Positions 50,262 to 58,076 of a DNA stretch of 64,000 bases are shown in pieces. Origin of the DNA: Paraplanobispora takensis. GTDB lineage: Bacteria > Actinomycetota > Actinomycetes > Streptosporangiales > Streptosporangiaceae. The stretch is from the NCBI RefSeq assembly GCF_016863195.1, contig NZ_BOOK01000056.1, forward strand, positions 1-64,000, given 5' to 3'. Numbering within the stretch: position 1 is the stretch's first letter; every line of letters starts with the position of its first letter. Made by a program: the position numbers and the translations under genes. Below the pieces are notes generated by a model, which was not told the origin of the DNA, ran no database searches, and was given only the letters and a program-made list of their open reading frames with translations.

Positions 50262-50507
50262 GTGCCCAAGTCCAAGGCTCGCAAGAAGGCGGTCTACACC
50301 CCGCCGAAGACGTCCCAGCAGGTCAAGATTAGCCCGCGCTGGCTGGCGCCCGTCATGGTGGCCTCCTGGATCATCGGGATCCTGTGGATCTCGATCTACT
50401 ATGTGGCGCCGGACGCCCCGCTGATCGGCTCGCTCCAGAACTGGAACCTGCTGATCGGGTTCGCTTTCATCATCTTCGGTGTGGTGCTCTCCACCCGCTG
50501 GCGCTAG
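50262..50507 (+). CDS. crgA: Cell division inhibitor CrgA
   Basis: An 81-residue protein from GTG 50262, preceded by AGGAGAA. It begins MPKSKARKKAVYTPPKTSQQ and has two membrane helices (WLAPVMVASWIIGILWISIY and LLIGFAFIIFGVVLSTRW). CrgA binds FtsZ-ring components and, in mycobacteria, recruits PbpA, FtsQ and FtsI; in Streptomyces it delays sporulation septa. An upstream in-frame start at 50244 is less likely. It is divergent from srtE. Confidence 0.95.
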   Translation: MPKSKARKKAVYTPPKTSQQVKISPRWLAPVMVASWIIGILWISIYYVAPDAPLIGSLQNWNLLIGFAFIIFGVVLSTRWR

Positions 50508-50523
50508 ATCTTTCCACAGACAT

Positions 50524-50556
50524 ATCCACACCCTGGGGAAGCACCAGGGTGTGGAT
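50524..50556. terminator. Bidirectional hairpin between crgA and rhomboid
   Basis: A 13-bp perfect stem: ATCCACACCCTGG at 50524-50536 with its complement at 50544-50556, loop of seven. Its last base is the first of the rhomboid gene's stop codon. Confidence 0.85.
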
Positions 50557-51434
50557 CAGCCTCCGGAGAGCATGTACGCGTCGTAGGCGAACGGCGGCAG
50601 CAGCACGACCGCGGCGACCAGCGCCAGCAGGACCAGCGCGCACCCGCCCCACTGGACCAGGTTCCTGTTCCTGGCCGGGGCGTAGACGAGGATCGCGCTG
50701 ACGACGGCGCCGGTGATGAGACCTCCCAGGTGGCCCTGCCAGCTGACGTTGGGGACCACAAAAGTGATCACCACGTTGATGCCGATCAGCCAGAGCACGC
50801 CCCGGATGTCGTAGCCGAGCCTCTTGGAGACCACGAACAGCGCGCCGAACAGGCCGTAGACCGCCCCGGAGGCCCCGACAGCGGCGATGCCGAGGAAGTA
50901 GATCGCGACGGAGCCGCCCAGCGCGGACAGCAGATAGAGCATGAGGAAGCGGATCGAGCCCAGCCGCCGCTCCAGCTCCGGGCCGACGGCGTACAGCACC
51001 CACATGTTGAACAGGATGTGGGTGAGCGCGAACCCTCCGCCCTGCGGCGGTGCGTGCAGGAAGGCACCGGTGATCAGGCGCCACCACTCGCCTCCGTAGG
51101 CGACGGCGCCCGAATGCATCGCGTAGTCGCCCAGCACCCGGTCCGGGGCGATCAACTCGGCGGCGTAGGCCAGGACGTTGAGGACTATCAGGCCCCAGGT
51201 GACCCGGGGCGTGGTGACCGCCTTGCCGCCGAACACCGACTGCGCCCGCCGTACTCCCTTGCTTCCCTCGGCCACGCACTCCGGGCACTGGAAGCCGACC
51301 GAGGCGTCGCGCATGCAGTCGGGGCAGATGGGCCGCTCGCAGCGCTGGCAGCGCACGTAGGTCTCGCGGTCCGGGTGACGGTAACAGGTGGGTACGGCCT
51401 GCGTGCCGGGCTCGCCGGGCGGCTGGGTGGTCAT
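50556..51434 (-). CDS. Rhomboid-family intramembrane serine protease with zinc finger
   Basis: A 292-residue protein. The N-terminal 60 residues carry a B-box-like zinc site: CYRHPDRETYVRCQRCERPI, then CPDCMRD and CPECV, giving paired CxxC units. The rhomboid domain has six to seven helices with HILFNMWVLYAVGPELE, catalytic Ser in VGASGAVYGLFGALF and His in WQGHLGGLITG. It cleaves transmembrane substrates, none of which is identified. This zinc-finger form next to crgA and ppiA is conserved in actinobacteria. Confidence 0.94.
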   Translation of the reverse strand: MTTQPPGEPGTQAVPTCYRHPDRETYVRCQRCERPICPDCMRDASVGFQCPECVAEGSKGVRRAQSVFGGKAVTTPRVTWGLIVLNVLAYAAELIAPDRVLGDYAMHSGAVAYGGEWWRLITGAFLHAPPQGGGFALTHILFNMWVLYAVGPELERRLGSIRFLMLYLLSALGGSVAIYFLGIAAVGASGAVYGLFGALFVVSKRLGYDIRGVLWLIGINVVITFVVPNVSWQGHLGGLITGAVVSAILVYAPARNRNLVQWGGCALVLLALVAAVVLLPPFAYDAYMLSGG

Positions 51435-51538
51435 GGCGTGTCGGTGACCCTTTCGACCGTGCTTCTTCCTGCGTCCAGCCTATGCAGAATCACCGGCGCC
51501 CGTGCGGCGGCCACCGGCGGGTGGCCGCCGCAGGCGGG

Positions 51539-52075
51539 TCAGCCCTGGACGCGGTCGATGGTGACCGACTCCAGCACGACCGGCTCGACCGGGCGGTCGC
51601 GGCCGTCGGTCTCGGTCTTGGCGATGGCGTCGACGACCTCCTGGCCCTCGACGACCTCGCCGAAGATGGTGTGCCTGCCGTTGAGGTGCGGCGTGGGCAC
51701 CACGGTGATGAAGAACTGCGAGCCGTTGGTGCCGCGGCCCATCTGGATGCCGGCGTTGGCCATGGCGAGCAGGTAGGGACGGTTGAAGTAGAGGTCCGGG
51801 CTGATCTCGTCGTCGAACTTGTAGCCCGGGCCGCCGATGCCCTGACCCAGCGGGTCACCGCCCTGGATCATGAAGCCGGCGATGACGCGGTGGAAGACGG
51901 TGCCGTCGTAGAGCTTGTCGGTGGTCTTCTGGCCGGTCTCGGGGTGCGTCCACTCCCGGGCGCCCTCGGCCAGCTCGACGAAGTTCCGCACGGTCTTGGG
52001 CGCGTGGTTCGGGAAGAGCTCGAGCTTCACGGTGCCACGGTTGGTCTTGAGGGTCGCGAACAACTTCTCAGCCAC
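51539..52075 (-). CDS. ppiA: Cyclophilin-type peptidyl-prolyl isomerase
   Basis: A 178-residue cytoplasmic cyclophilin with no signal peptide. Catalytic and binding residues occur in YDGTVFHRVIAGFMIQGGDP, GTNGSQFFITVVPTPHLNGR and HTIFGEVVEG. It speeds prolyl cis-trans isomerisation during folding. It is divergent from the gene at 52256, and its place beside rhomboid and crgA is conserved in actinomycetes. Confidence 0.95.
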   Translation of the reverse strand: MAEKLFATLKTNRGTVKLELFPNHAPKTVRNFVELAEGAREWTHPETGQKTTDKLYDGTVFHRVIAGFMIQGGDPLGQGIGGPGYKFDDEISPDLYFNRPYLLAMANAGIQMGRGTNGSQFFITVVPTPHLNGRHTIFGEVVEGQEVVDAIAKTETDGRDRPVEPVVLESVTIDRVQG

Positions 52076-52255
52076 GATGGGGCTGCCCCCTTCAGGTCAA
52101 CAGGCGGAGCCTGTACAAGGCGCGATGTTTGTGATGTTTTGAGATTGAGGGTCGCCGCCGACCCCTCCAGCATCCTCCCACGGCTGGTCATGATTGAGCC
52201 GCTTTCGAGCGGGAAGGGGTGCCTGCGGGGCCCCAACGACAGGGGAGGAGTTGCT

Positions 52256-52840
52256 GTGCCTCTTGCACTAATTGGAAAGCGCCGCACCATCAAGGTGGTT
52301 CCGGAAACCCGGCTGTACATGGCGAAGTCCCAGCTCAAGCGAGCTGTCGGGCAGGTCGGACCGATGGCGGTCCATGCCCGCGACGCGGCGCGTGACGCCG
52401 CCGCCGCGAAGGTCCTCGATGCCCGCGGGTGGGCAGCACCAAGACTAGACGCCGCCGCCCACTCTTTCGAGGACCAACTCGCGCCGAGGATCACGGCGAT
52501 GCTGTCCCAGGCCGCGGCGAAGGTCGATCCTTCGCCCCGGAGCAGGTCGCGGTGGCCGGTGGTCCTGCTGCTCACCGGTGTCGCGGTCGGCGCCGCCGGC
52601 TTCGCGATGTACCGCAGGAGCTCCGGCAGCCAGTGGTCGGAGAGCTTCAAGAGCACCACGGCCGACGCGTCCCACTGGGTCAGCGACAAGGCCCGGACCG
52701 CCGCGGACAAGGTCTCCGGCACCGCCGGTGGCGTCAAAGACAGGGCCGAGGAGTTCGGTCACAAGGCGGATCCTTCGTCGGACGAGTTCGGTAACAAGAT
52801 CAGCACCGAGTCGACGACGGCCTCCAAGAATTCGCCCTGA
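52256..52840 (+). CDS. Single-helix membrane protein, actinobacterial conserved hypothetical
   Basis: A 194-residue protein from GTG 52256 with GGGAGGAG upstream; ATG 52190 in frame is the alternative. Residues 25-95 are Ala-rich and helical (QLKRAVGQVGPMAVHARDAA). One membrane helix follows (WPVVLLLTGVAVGAAGFAMY). The last 80 residues are hydrophilic, with a repeated helical pattern (KSTTADASHWVSDKARTAAD) resembling YtxH-like or LEA-like segments. I recognise no defined function. Confidence 0.75.
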   Translation: MPLALIGKRRTIKVVPETRLYMAKSQLKRAVGQVGPMAVHARDAARDAAAAKVLDARGWAAPRLDAAAHSFEDQLAPRITAMLSQAAAKVDPSPRSRSRWPVVLLLTGVAVGAAGFAMYRRSSGSQWSESFKSTTADASHWVSDKARTAADKVSGTAGGVKDRAEEFGHKADPSSDEFGNKISTESTTASKNSP

Positions 52841-52872
52841 AATCTGATGTCCTGACACGCCTGGGTGCCCAT

Positions 52873-52909
52873 GGGTACGGCCCGCATCCCCACGATGCGG
52901 GCCGTACCC
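52873..52909 (+). terminator. Strong hairpin terminator
   Basis: A 15-bp perfect stem: GGGTACGGCCCGCAT at 52873-52887 with its complement at 52895-52909, loop of seven, 32 bases past the stop of the preceding gene. Confidence 0.85.
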
Positions 52910-52940
52910 GTGCCCGGCCCGGGACGGTGTTGACGGTTTC

Positions 52941-52954
52941 ACCAAGCGCTTGTT
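52941..52954. promoter_or_regulatory. KstR2-like operator palindrome
   Basis: ACCAAGCGCTTGTT matches AnCAAGnnCTTGnT, the published mycobacterial KstR2 motif, at every defined position. It lies 33 bp before the ATG at 52987, where a TetR-family repressor would block transcription. The identity of the repressor here is inferred. Confidence 0.65.
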
Positions 52955-52986
52955 AGATCGTGTTCCCCAGGCACGGAGGAACACGG

Positions 52987-54102
52987 ATGACGCTGTCACC
53001 GCTCGACGACTACCCCGTCCACCAGTCCCCCGAGGTCATGCGGCACGTCACGACGTCGGACCGCAACTTCTACGACCGTTACTACTTCAACTGCCACGCC
53101 GGATCCGACGAGCTGATGCTGATCATCGGCGTCGGGCAGTACCCCAACCTCGGTGTCACCGACGCCTTCGCCTGCGTGCGCCACCGGGACATCCACCGGG
53201 TCGTCCGCGCCTCCAGGGAACTGGGCGACGACCGGATGGACACCGCGGTCGGCCCGTTCCGCGTCGAGGTGATCGAGGGGCTGCGCACGCTCCGGGTCGT
53301 GCTCGACCCCACCGAGCACGGCCTGTCCTACGACCTCACCTGGCAGGGCACGATCCCCGCGACCCTGGAGCCGCGCCACTTCCTGCGCTGGCAGGAGCGC
53401 GTCGTCTTCAACTCCTCGCGGCTGGCCCAGACCGGGCGGTGGAGCGGGCACATCATGATCGGCGACGAGCGGATCGAGGTCACCCCCGACCGGTGGCAGG
53501 GGACCCGCGACCGCTCGTGGGGCATCCGCCCCGTGGGCGAGCCGGAGCCCCCGGGCATCCAGACCAAGAACGCCGGGACCTTCTACTGGCTCTACGCGCC
53601 CGTCCAGTTCGACGACCACGCCATCCTGTGCATCGTCCAGGAGGACGAGAAGGGCCGCCGCGTCCTGGAGGAGGCGGTCCGGGTCTGGGGCTTCGGCTCG
53701 GCCAGGGAGGGTGAGCAGGAGTATCTCGGGCGCCCGGAGTACCGCCCCGTGTACGCGGAGGGCACCCGGGAGGTTCGCGAGGCGACGATCTCCTTCGCAC
53801 CACCGGGCGGCAAGCCCTTCGACATGCGGTGCACGCCGATCCTCCCGGTGCACCTGATGGTGGGCACCGGGTATGGCCTGGAACCCGGCTGGAAACACGG
53901 CATGTACCAGGGCCCGGACCCGGTGGTGCAGGGCGTCACCCACACCTTCCCGCAGGACGCCTCCCGCATGTGGGGCATGATCGACGCGGTGGGCCGCTTC
54001 GAGTACGACGACCCGTCGGGGGCCGCGCAGGGCACGCAGGTCGGCTACGGCCTCTACGAGTACTGGGCGCTGGGCCCGCACCCGTCCTTCCCTGAGGCCT
54101 GA
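52987..54102 (+). CDS. DUF7064/AttH-like lipocalin-type protein, probable lipid metabolism
   Basis: A 371-residue soluble protein, with no signal peptide and no helices. It has paired beta domains with DRNFYDRYYFNCHAG, VRHRDIHRVVRASREL, RVVLDPTEHGLSYDLTWQG, and DRWQGTRDRSWGIRPVGEPE, a W-x-G-x-R-D-x-S-W-G-x-R motif typical of AttH/CrtC-like hydratases and DUF7064 proteins. From memory, mycobacterial relatives accompany steroid or lipid degradation genes, which fits the KstR2-like operator upstream. Enzyme activity is not established. No neighbouring lipid gene is present, so it is a lone regulon member. Confidence 0.7.
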   Translation: MTLSPLDDYPVHQSPEVMRHVTTSDRNFYDRYYFNCHAGSDELMLIIGVGQYPNLGVTDAFACVRHRDIHRVVRASRELGDDRMDTAVGPFRVEVIEGLRTLRVVLDPTEHGLSYDLTWQGTIPATLEPRHFLRWQERVVFNSSRLAQTGRWSGHIMIGDERIEVTPDRWQGTRDRSWGIRPVGEPEPPGIQTKNAGTFYWLYAPVQFDDHAILCIVQEDEKGRRVLEEAVRVWGFGSAREGEQEYLGRPEYRPVYAEGTREVREATISFAPPGGKPFDMRCTPILPVHLMVGTGYGLEPGWKHGMYQGPDPVVQGVTHTFPQDASRMWGMIDAVGRFEYDDPSGAAQGTQVGYGLYEYWALGPHPSFPEA

Positions 54103-54108
54103 CCCCGT

Positions 54109-54143
54109 CCCGCGGGTCCGGGCCGCACGCCCGGACCCGCGGG
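54109..54143 (+). terminator. Hairpin after the DUF7064-like gene
   Basis: CGCGGGTCCGGG and its complement CCCGGACCCGCG form a 12-bp stem centred near 54126, just past the stop at 54102. Confidence 0.75.
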
Positions 54144-54196
54144 CGGGGCCGGCCGGATCACGCGCGCGGCCCGGGTCCGCACGCCCGGGTCCGCGC

Positions 54197-54227
54197 GAGC
54201 CGTACCGGCCCTCGTCCGGTACGGCTC
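54197..54227 (-). terminator. Hairpin after the secreted-protein gene
   Basis: GAGCCGTACCGG at 54197-54208 pairs with CCGGTACGGCTC at 54216-54227, 11 bases beyond the minus-strand stop at 54238. Confidence 0.75.
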
Positions 54228-54237
54228 CGCGCCCGTG

Positions 54238-54708
54238 TCACTCCTTGATCTTCTTGATCTCGATCTTCTCCACGGACTCCGGCTCGCCGCAGGCCACGAC
54301 GAGGTCGTCGGGGAGGGGCTTGGCGGGCTTGGCCGGCCTGGCGTGGAACGGCTTGCCCGGCCTGGCCGACCTGGCGACGACCCCGTGCCTGCCGGCCTTG
54401 ACCGGGACGGCCCGGGTCACCTCGATGCCGTCCGGCCGCTTCACGATCACCACGTCCCCGCTCTCCCTGAACTTCTTGGCCTTCCCCTTGAGCCTCCTCA
54501 CCTCGTCGTCGGCGAGCCTGTGCCTGGTGACGACGACGTGGCCCTCGCTGCCCTCACCGCCCTCGCAGACGATGACGAAGTCCCCCTCCTCCACGGGGAC
54601 GGCCGGGGAAGGAGGGGTCGCGGACGTGGCGGCGCCGGCCGCGCCGGTCATGACCGTCACCAGGGCCCCGGCGGTGACCACGGCGGCGGCGAGAATGCGG
54701 ATTCGCAT
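54238..54708 (-). CDS. Secreted Lys/Arg-rich protein
   Basis: A 156-residue exported protein from ATG 54708 with CAGGAGAAG upstream. Signal peptide (MRIRILAAAVVTAGALVTVM to AAGAATS), then FVIVCEGGEGSEGHVVVTRH, a charged helix (DEVRRLKGKAKKFRESG), and a basic Pro-rich part with KPFHARPAKPAKPL, ending EKIEIKKIKE. Two Cys could form one disulfide. No family recognised. It is divergent from the two-component genes and shares their operator region, so it is a likely target of that system. Confidence 0.7.
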   Translation of the reverse strand: MRIRILAAAVVTAGALVTVMTGAAGAATSATPPSPAVPVEEGDFVIVCEGGEGSEGHVVVTRHRLADDEVRRLKGKAKKFRESGDVVIVKRPDGIEVTRAVPVKAGRHGVVARSARPGKPFHARPAKPAKPLPDDLVVACGEPESVEKIEIKKIKE

Positions 54709-54764
54709 GGGTGCTTCTCCTGAGTCGATCGGCGATTCGGTCGGGCCCACGCTCCCGTCCGGCA

Positions 54765-54816
54765 CCTGAAAGGAGCCTGAAGGTCCCCGAACCCGTCTTC
54801 AGGTTGTCTTTAGGTG
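54765..54816. promoter_or_regulatory. Two 11-bp direct-repeat pairs facing each other: response-regulator sites
   Basis: CCTGAAAGGAG at 54765-54775 and CCTGAAGGTCC at 54776-54786 form one pair with 11-bp periodicity. GTCTTCAGGTT at 54795-54805 and GTCTTTAGGTG at 54806-54816 form a second in opposite orientation (CCTGAA versus TTCAGG). OmpR/PhoB regulators bind 11-bp direct repeats as tandem dimers. The set lies between the divergent secreted-protein and response-regulator genes. Confidence 0.75.
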
Positions 54817-54836
54817 GCGTGCGTCAGGCTGACCGC

Positions 54837-55505
54837 ATGCGCGTGCTGCTGATCGAGGACGAGAAGCGCCTGACCGACCTGCTGAAGGGCGGCCTGGCCG
54901 GTGAGGGGTTCGCCGTGGACGTCGCCCACGACGGACGCGACGGGCTGTGGATGGCGACCGAGAACGCCTACGACGTGATCGTTCTCGACGTCATGCTGCC
55001 CCGGATGAACGGCTACGCCGTCTGCGCCAGGCTCCGCGACGCGGAGAACTGGACGCCGATCCTGATGCTCACCGCCAAGGACGGGGTGCAGGACGAGGCC
55101 GAGGCCCTGGACACCGGAGCCGACGACTTCCTGTCCAAACCGTTCTCCTACGTCGTGCTGCTGGCCCGGCTGCGCGCGCTGGTGCGCCGGGGCGGTACGG
55201 CGCGGCCGGTCTCCATCACGGTCGGCGACCTGACCGTCGATCCCGCCGGGCTGCGGTGCCGCCGGGGGGAGACGGAGATCCCCCTCACCCCGAAGGAGTT
55301 CGCCGTCCTGCACGGCCTGGCCCGCAGGCAGGGCGAGGTGGTCTCCAAGAGCGAGCTGCTCGCCCAGGCGTGGGACTTCTCCTACGACGGCGACCCGAAC
55401 ATCGTCGAGGTGTACATCAGCGCGCTCCGCCGGAAGATCGACGCCCCGTTCGGCCGGTCGACCCTGGTGACCGTGCGCGGCGCCGGATACCGGCTGGAGG
55501 CCTGA
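54837..55505 (+). CDS. OmpR-family response regulator
   Basis: A 222-residue regulator. Receiver: RVLLIEDEKRLTDLLKGGL, phospho-Asp in VIVLDVMLPRMNGY, ILMLTAKDG, FLSKPFSYVVL. DNA-binding winged helix: IPLTPKEFAVLHGLARRQGE, LAQAWDFSYDGDPNIVEVYI, ALRRKIDAPFG, ending VRGAGYRLEA. The ATG at 54837 has no strong ribosome site. Direct repeats of 11 bp lie just upstream, so autoregulation is likely. The kinase gene follows after one base. Confidence 0.95.
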   Translation: MRVLLIEDEKRLTDLLKGGLAGEGFAVDVAHDGRDGLWMATENAYDVIVLDVMLPRMNGYAVCARLRDAENWTPILMLTAKDGVQDEAEALDTGADDFLSKPFSYVVLLARLRALVRRGGTARPVSITVGDLTVDPAGLRCRRGETEIPLTPKEFAVLHGLARRQGEVVSKSELLAQAWDFSYDGDPNIVEVYISALRRKIDAPFGRSTLVTVRGAGYRLEA

Positions 55506-55506
55506 G

Positions 55507-57036
55507 ATGTCACGACTGTCAGTCCGGGTCAGGGCCACCGTCGCGGCGACCGTGATCGTCGCGGTCGCGCTGGGGGCCGTCGCGGCCGTGCTGGCCGGGG
55601 TGCTCGGCGGGAGCCTGACCGACACGGCCTCCGCCGAGGCCGCCCGGCGCGCCGGCGTCACGGCCGACATGCTGTCCTCCGGCACGTTGATCGAGGAGAA
55701 CCGGTTCGGCAGGCCCGCGGACCCCGACATCGAGATCGTCAAGGAGAGGCAGGCGGCGTTCTTCGCGGGATGGGTCGCGGTCGTCGAACGGCCCGGCGAG
55801 CCGTACGCGACCGAGCCCTTCGTCGCACGCCGGGCCTTCCCCGGAGCCGGCGCCGAGGAGCGGCCCGGCGACGAACCCGGCGCGGGAGGGAGATCCGGCG
55901 TCGAATCCGACGCCGAAGGCGGGAGCGACGACGAACCCGACGGGAAGGGCAGGCCCGACGTCGTGCCGGGCGATCTCGTCTCCGCCGAGAAATGGGCGCC
56001 TGCCGGCGCCTACGTCACCGCGACGCTGCCGGTCGACACCTCCGCCGGTCCGCTGCTGGTCAAGGCCAGAGCGTCCCTGGACTCCACCCACGCCGCGCTG
56101 GCCACCCTGAAGAGCGTGCTGCTGCCCGGCATCCCCGCGCTGCTCCTGCTGGTCGCCGTCCTCACCTGGCTCGTGGTCGGCCGGGCCCTCGCCCCCGTCT
56201 CGGCGATCCGCGCCGAGGTGGCCGACATCACCGCCAGCGACCTGCACCGCCGGGTCCCGGTGCCGAGGTCGCGTGATGAGATCGCCCGGCTGGCCGAGAC
56301 CATGAACCGCACCCTCGACCGCCTGGAACTGGCCGTCAGCCGCCACAAGCGCTTCGTCGCCGACGCGGCCCACGAGTTCCGCAGCCCTCTGGCGATCCTG
56401 CGCACCCGGCTGGAGCTCGCCCCGCCCGGACCGCTGTCCGCCGAGGCGCTGACCGACGTGGACCGGATCCAGGCGCTCACCTCCGACCTGCTGCTGCTGG
56501 CCCGCCTGGACGCCGGGGAGCCGGACCGTCACGAGGAGGTGGACCTGGGCCAGGTCGCCGCGGAGGAGGCCGCCCGTTCCCGGCCGAGATCCGAGGTGCG
56601 GGTCGGGCTGGAGGTGGCCGCCGACGTGGTGGTCCGCGGCTCGGCCGGGCAGCTGCGCCGGCTGGTGGCCAACCTCGTGGACAACGCCGTACGGCACGCG
56701 GAGTCCGAGGTGACCGTCCGCCTGGCCGTGGACGGGCGGGAGGCCGTCCTGGAGGTGTGCGACGACGGGCCGGGCATCCCCGCCGAGCATCACGAGGCGG
56801 TCTTCGACCGGTTCACCCGGCTGGACGAGGCCAGGGACCGGGACGCCGGCGGCTCGGGGCTCGGGCTGGCGATCGCCAGGGACATCGCGGTACGGCACGG
56901 CGGCGGCCTGGCGATCGTCGCGGGCCCGCCGGGAGCCTGCCTGCGCGCCCGCTTCCCCGTCGCCTCCGCGACGGACCGGCGGCCGGTCCCGGCGGGTCAG
57001 GTGAGGGGGAGCGCGTTGACGGCCGGTGCGGCGTGA
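55507..57036 (+). CDS. Two-component sensor histidine kinase with acidic sensor insertion
   Basis: A 509-residue membrane kinase from ATG 55507. Two helices (about 10-32 and 200-222) bound an exported sensor domain. That domain has an Asp/Glu/Gly-rich segment (about residues 118-155, with PGDEPGAGGRSGVES and SDDEPDGKGRPD), low-complexity and possibly cation-binding. Then HAMP (RVPVPRSRDEIARLAETM), HisKA (FVADAAHEFRSPLAILRTRL; Phe-Arg-Ser replaces the common Leu-Arg-Thr), N box LVANLVDNAVRHAE, G1 VCDDGPGIP, G2 [12 protein letters not shown]. The last 14 residues come from a duplicated piece of the adjoining gene's end. Confidence 0.92.
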   Translation: MSRLSVRVRATVAATVIVAVALGAVAAVLAGVLGGSLTDTASAEAARRAGVTADMLSSGTLIEENRFGRPADPDIEIVKERQAAFFAGWVAVVERPGEPYATEPFVARRAFPGAGAEERPGDEPGAGGRSGVESDAEGGSDDEPDGKGRPDVVPGDLVSAEKWAPAGAYVTATLPVDTSAGPLLVKARASLDSTHAALATLKSVLLPGIPALLLLVAVLTWLVVGRALAPVSAIRAEVADITASDLHRRVPVPRSRDEIARLAETMNRTLDRLELAVSRHKRFVADAAHEFRSPLAILRTRLELAPPGPLSAEALTDVDRIQALTSDLLLLARLDAGEPDRHEEVDLGQVAAEEAARSRPRSEVRVGLEVAADVVVRGSAGQLRRLVANLVDNAVRHAESEVTVRLAVDGREAVLEVCDDGPGIPAEHHEAVFDRFTRLDEARDRDAGGSGLGLAIARDIAVRHGGGLAIVAGPPGACLRARFPVASATDRRPVPAGQVRGSALTAGAA

Positions 57037-57060
57037 GGGGTCAGGTGAGGGGGAGCGCGT
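56994..57060. repeat. Tandem duplication joining the ends of two convergent genes
   Basis: A 23-bp sequence starting GGGTCAGGTGAGGGG at 56994 recurs exactly at 57038, with similarity extending about 12 bases more. The second copy is the 3' end of the GNAT gene; the first forms the kinase's 3' end. Confidence 0.85.
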
Positions 57061-58003
57061 AGACGGTCGTGCGCTGCTCGATCTCGAACCCGGCGCGGGT
57101 GTAGATGCCGAGCGCGCCGGTCGCGTTGTCGACGTCCACGGCCAGCCCGGTCCTGCGGTAACCCTGCGCGCGGAACTCGGCGAGCGCGTGGGCGATCAGC
57201 GCGCTCGCCACACCCCTGCCCCGCCACTCCCTCAGGGTCCCGATGATCTGGATCCACGCCTCGCGGACGCCCGTGGCCTGGGTGACGGCCTCGTGGTAGA
57301 GGCTGAGCAGGACGCCCACGGCGGTCCCGGAGCCGTCCTGGGCCACGAAGGAGATCTCCGGCCGGAACGCCTTGGTCCCGATCATGACGCTCCGCCAGGA
57401 CTCCGGCGTGTGCCGCACGCTGCCCCAGTGGTCGGCGAAGGAGGCGTTGCGCACCTCGCGGACGGCGTCCTCCAGGTCGTCGCCGTAGGGCACGATCTTC
57501 AGCCCGTCCGGCGGGTCGACCCTCGGCAGCTCGGCCTCCAGGTCACGGCCCATGTCGCAGAACCACCGGGCCGGGGTCATGCCCGCCGTCTCGGCCAGCG
57601 CCTTCGCCCCGGCGTTGCGGTCGTGGGCGAAGAAGTGGATCTCCAGCGGCCGGCCGGGAAAGCGGCTCTCATGGATCGTCGGGGCGGTCCTGACGCCCCA
57701 GTCGACCACCTGGCGCCCGATGCCCCGGCGCCGGTAGGCGGGGTGCACCCCGCCCCAGAAGCCCATCTGGTGGACCGGGTCGGCTTCGGCGCGGGCCATC
57801 AGCATGCCGTAGGCGACCAGCCTGCCGTCGTCCCACGCGGCCAGCGTGCCCCGAGCCAGGTCGTACGCCGGGTTGGCGAAGTCGTCGGCGACGTCGTCGG
57901 CGTCGTAGTTCTCCCCGGTGCGGTCCTCGGCCTCCATCGCGGCCAGCAGCTCCGCCAAGGCGCCGTTGTCGCGCTCGGTCAGCGGGCCCCACTCAAGTGT
58001 CAT
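57041..58003 (-). CDS. Tandem-GNAT acetyltransferase
   Basis: A 320-residue protein with two GNAT domains. The N-terminal half has GGVHPAYRRRGIGRQVVDWG; the C-terminal half has GTLREWRGRGVASALIAHAL, both acetyl-CoA pyrophosphate loops (R/Q-x-x-G-x-G/A), followed by AVDVDNATGALGIYTRAGFE. Bifunctional layout resembles mycothiol synthase (MshD) and related enzymes, but that assignment is not secure. ATG 58003 (MTLEWGPLT) fits better than the upstream in-frame start at 58030. Confidence 0.85.
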   Translation of the reverse strand: MTLEWGPLTERDNGALAELLAAMEAEDRTGENYDADDVADDFANPAYDLARGTLAAWDDGRLVAYGMLMARAEADPVHQMGFWGGVHPAYRRRGIGRQVVDWGVRTAPTIHESRFPGRPLEIHFFAHDRNAGAKALAETAGMTPARWFCDMGRDLEAELPRVDPPDGLKIVPYGDDLEDAVREVRNASFADHWGSVRHTPESWRSVMIGTKAFRPEISFVAQDGSGTAVGVLLSLYHEAVTQATGVREAWIQIIGTLREWRGRGVASALIAHALAEFRAQGYRRTGLAVDVDNATGALGIYTRAGFEIEQRTTVYALPLT

Positions 58004-58076
58004 GTTCCGGAGCATAAGGACCGCCCTCACCGGATCTCGACCGGTTTTCCGGCCGCACCACGGGACGGGCCCGTCC

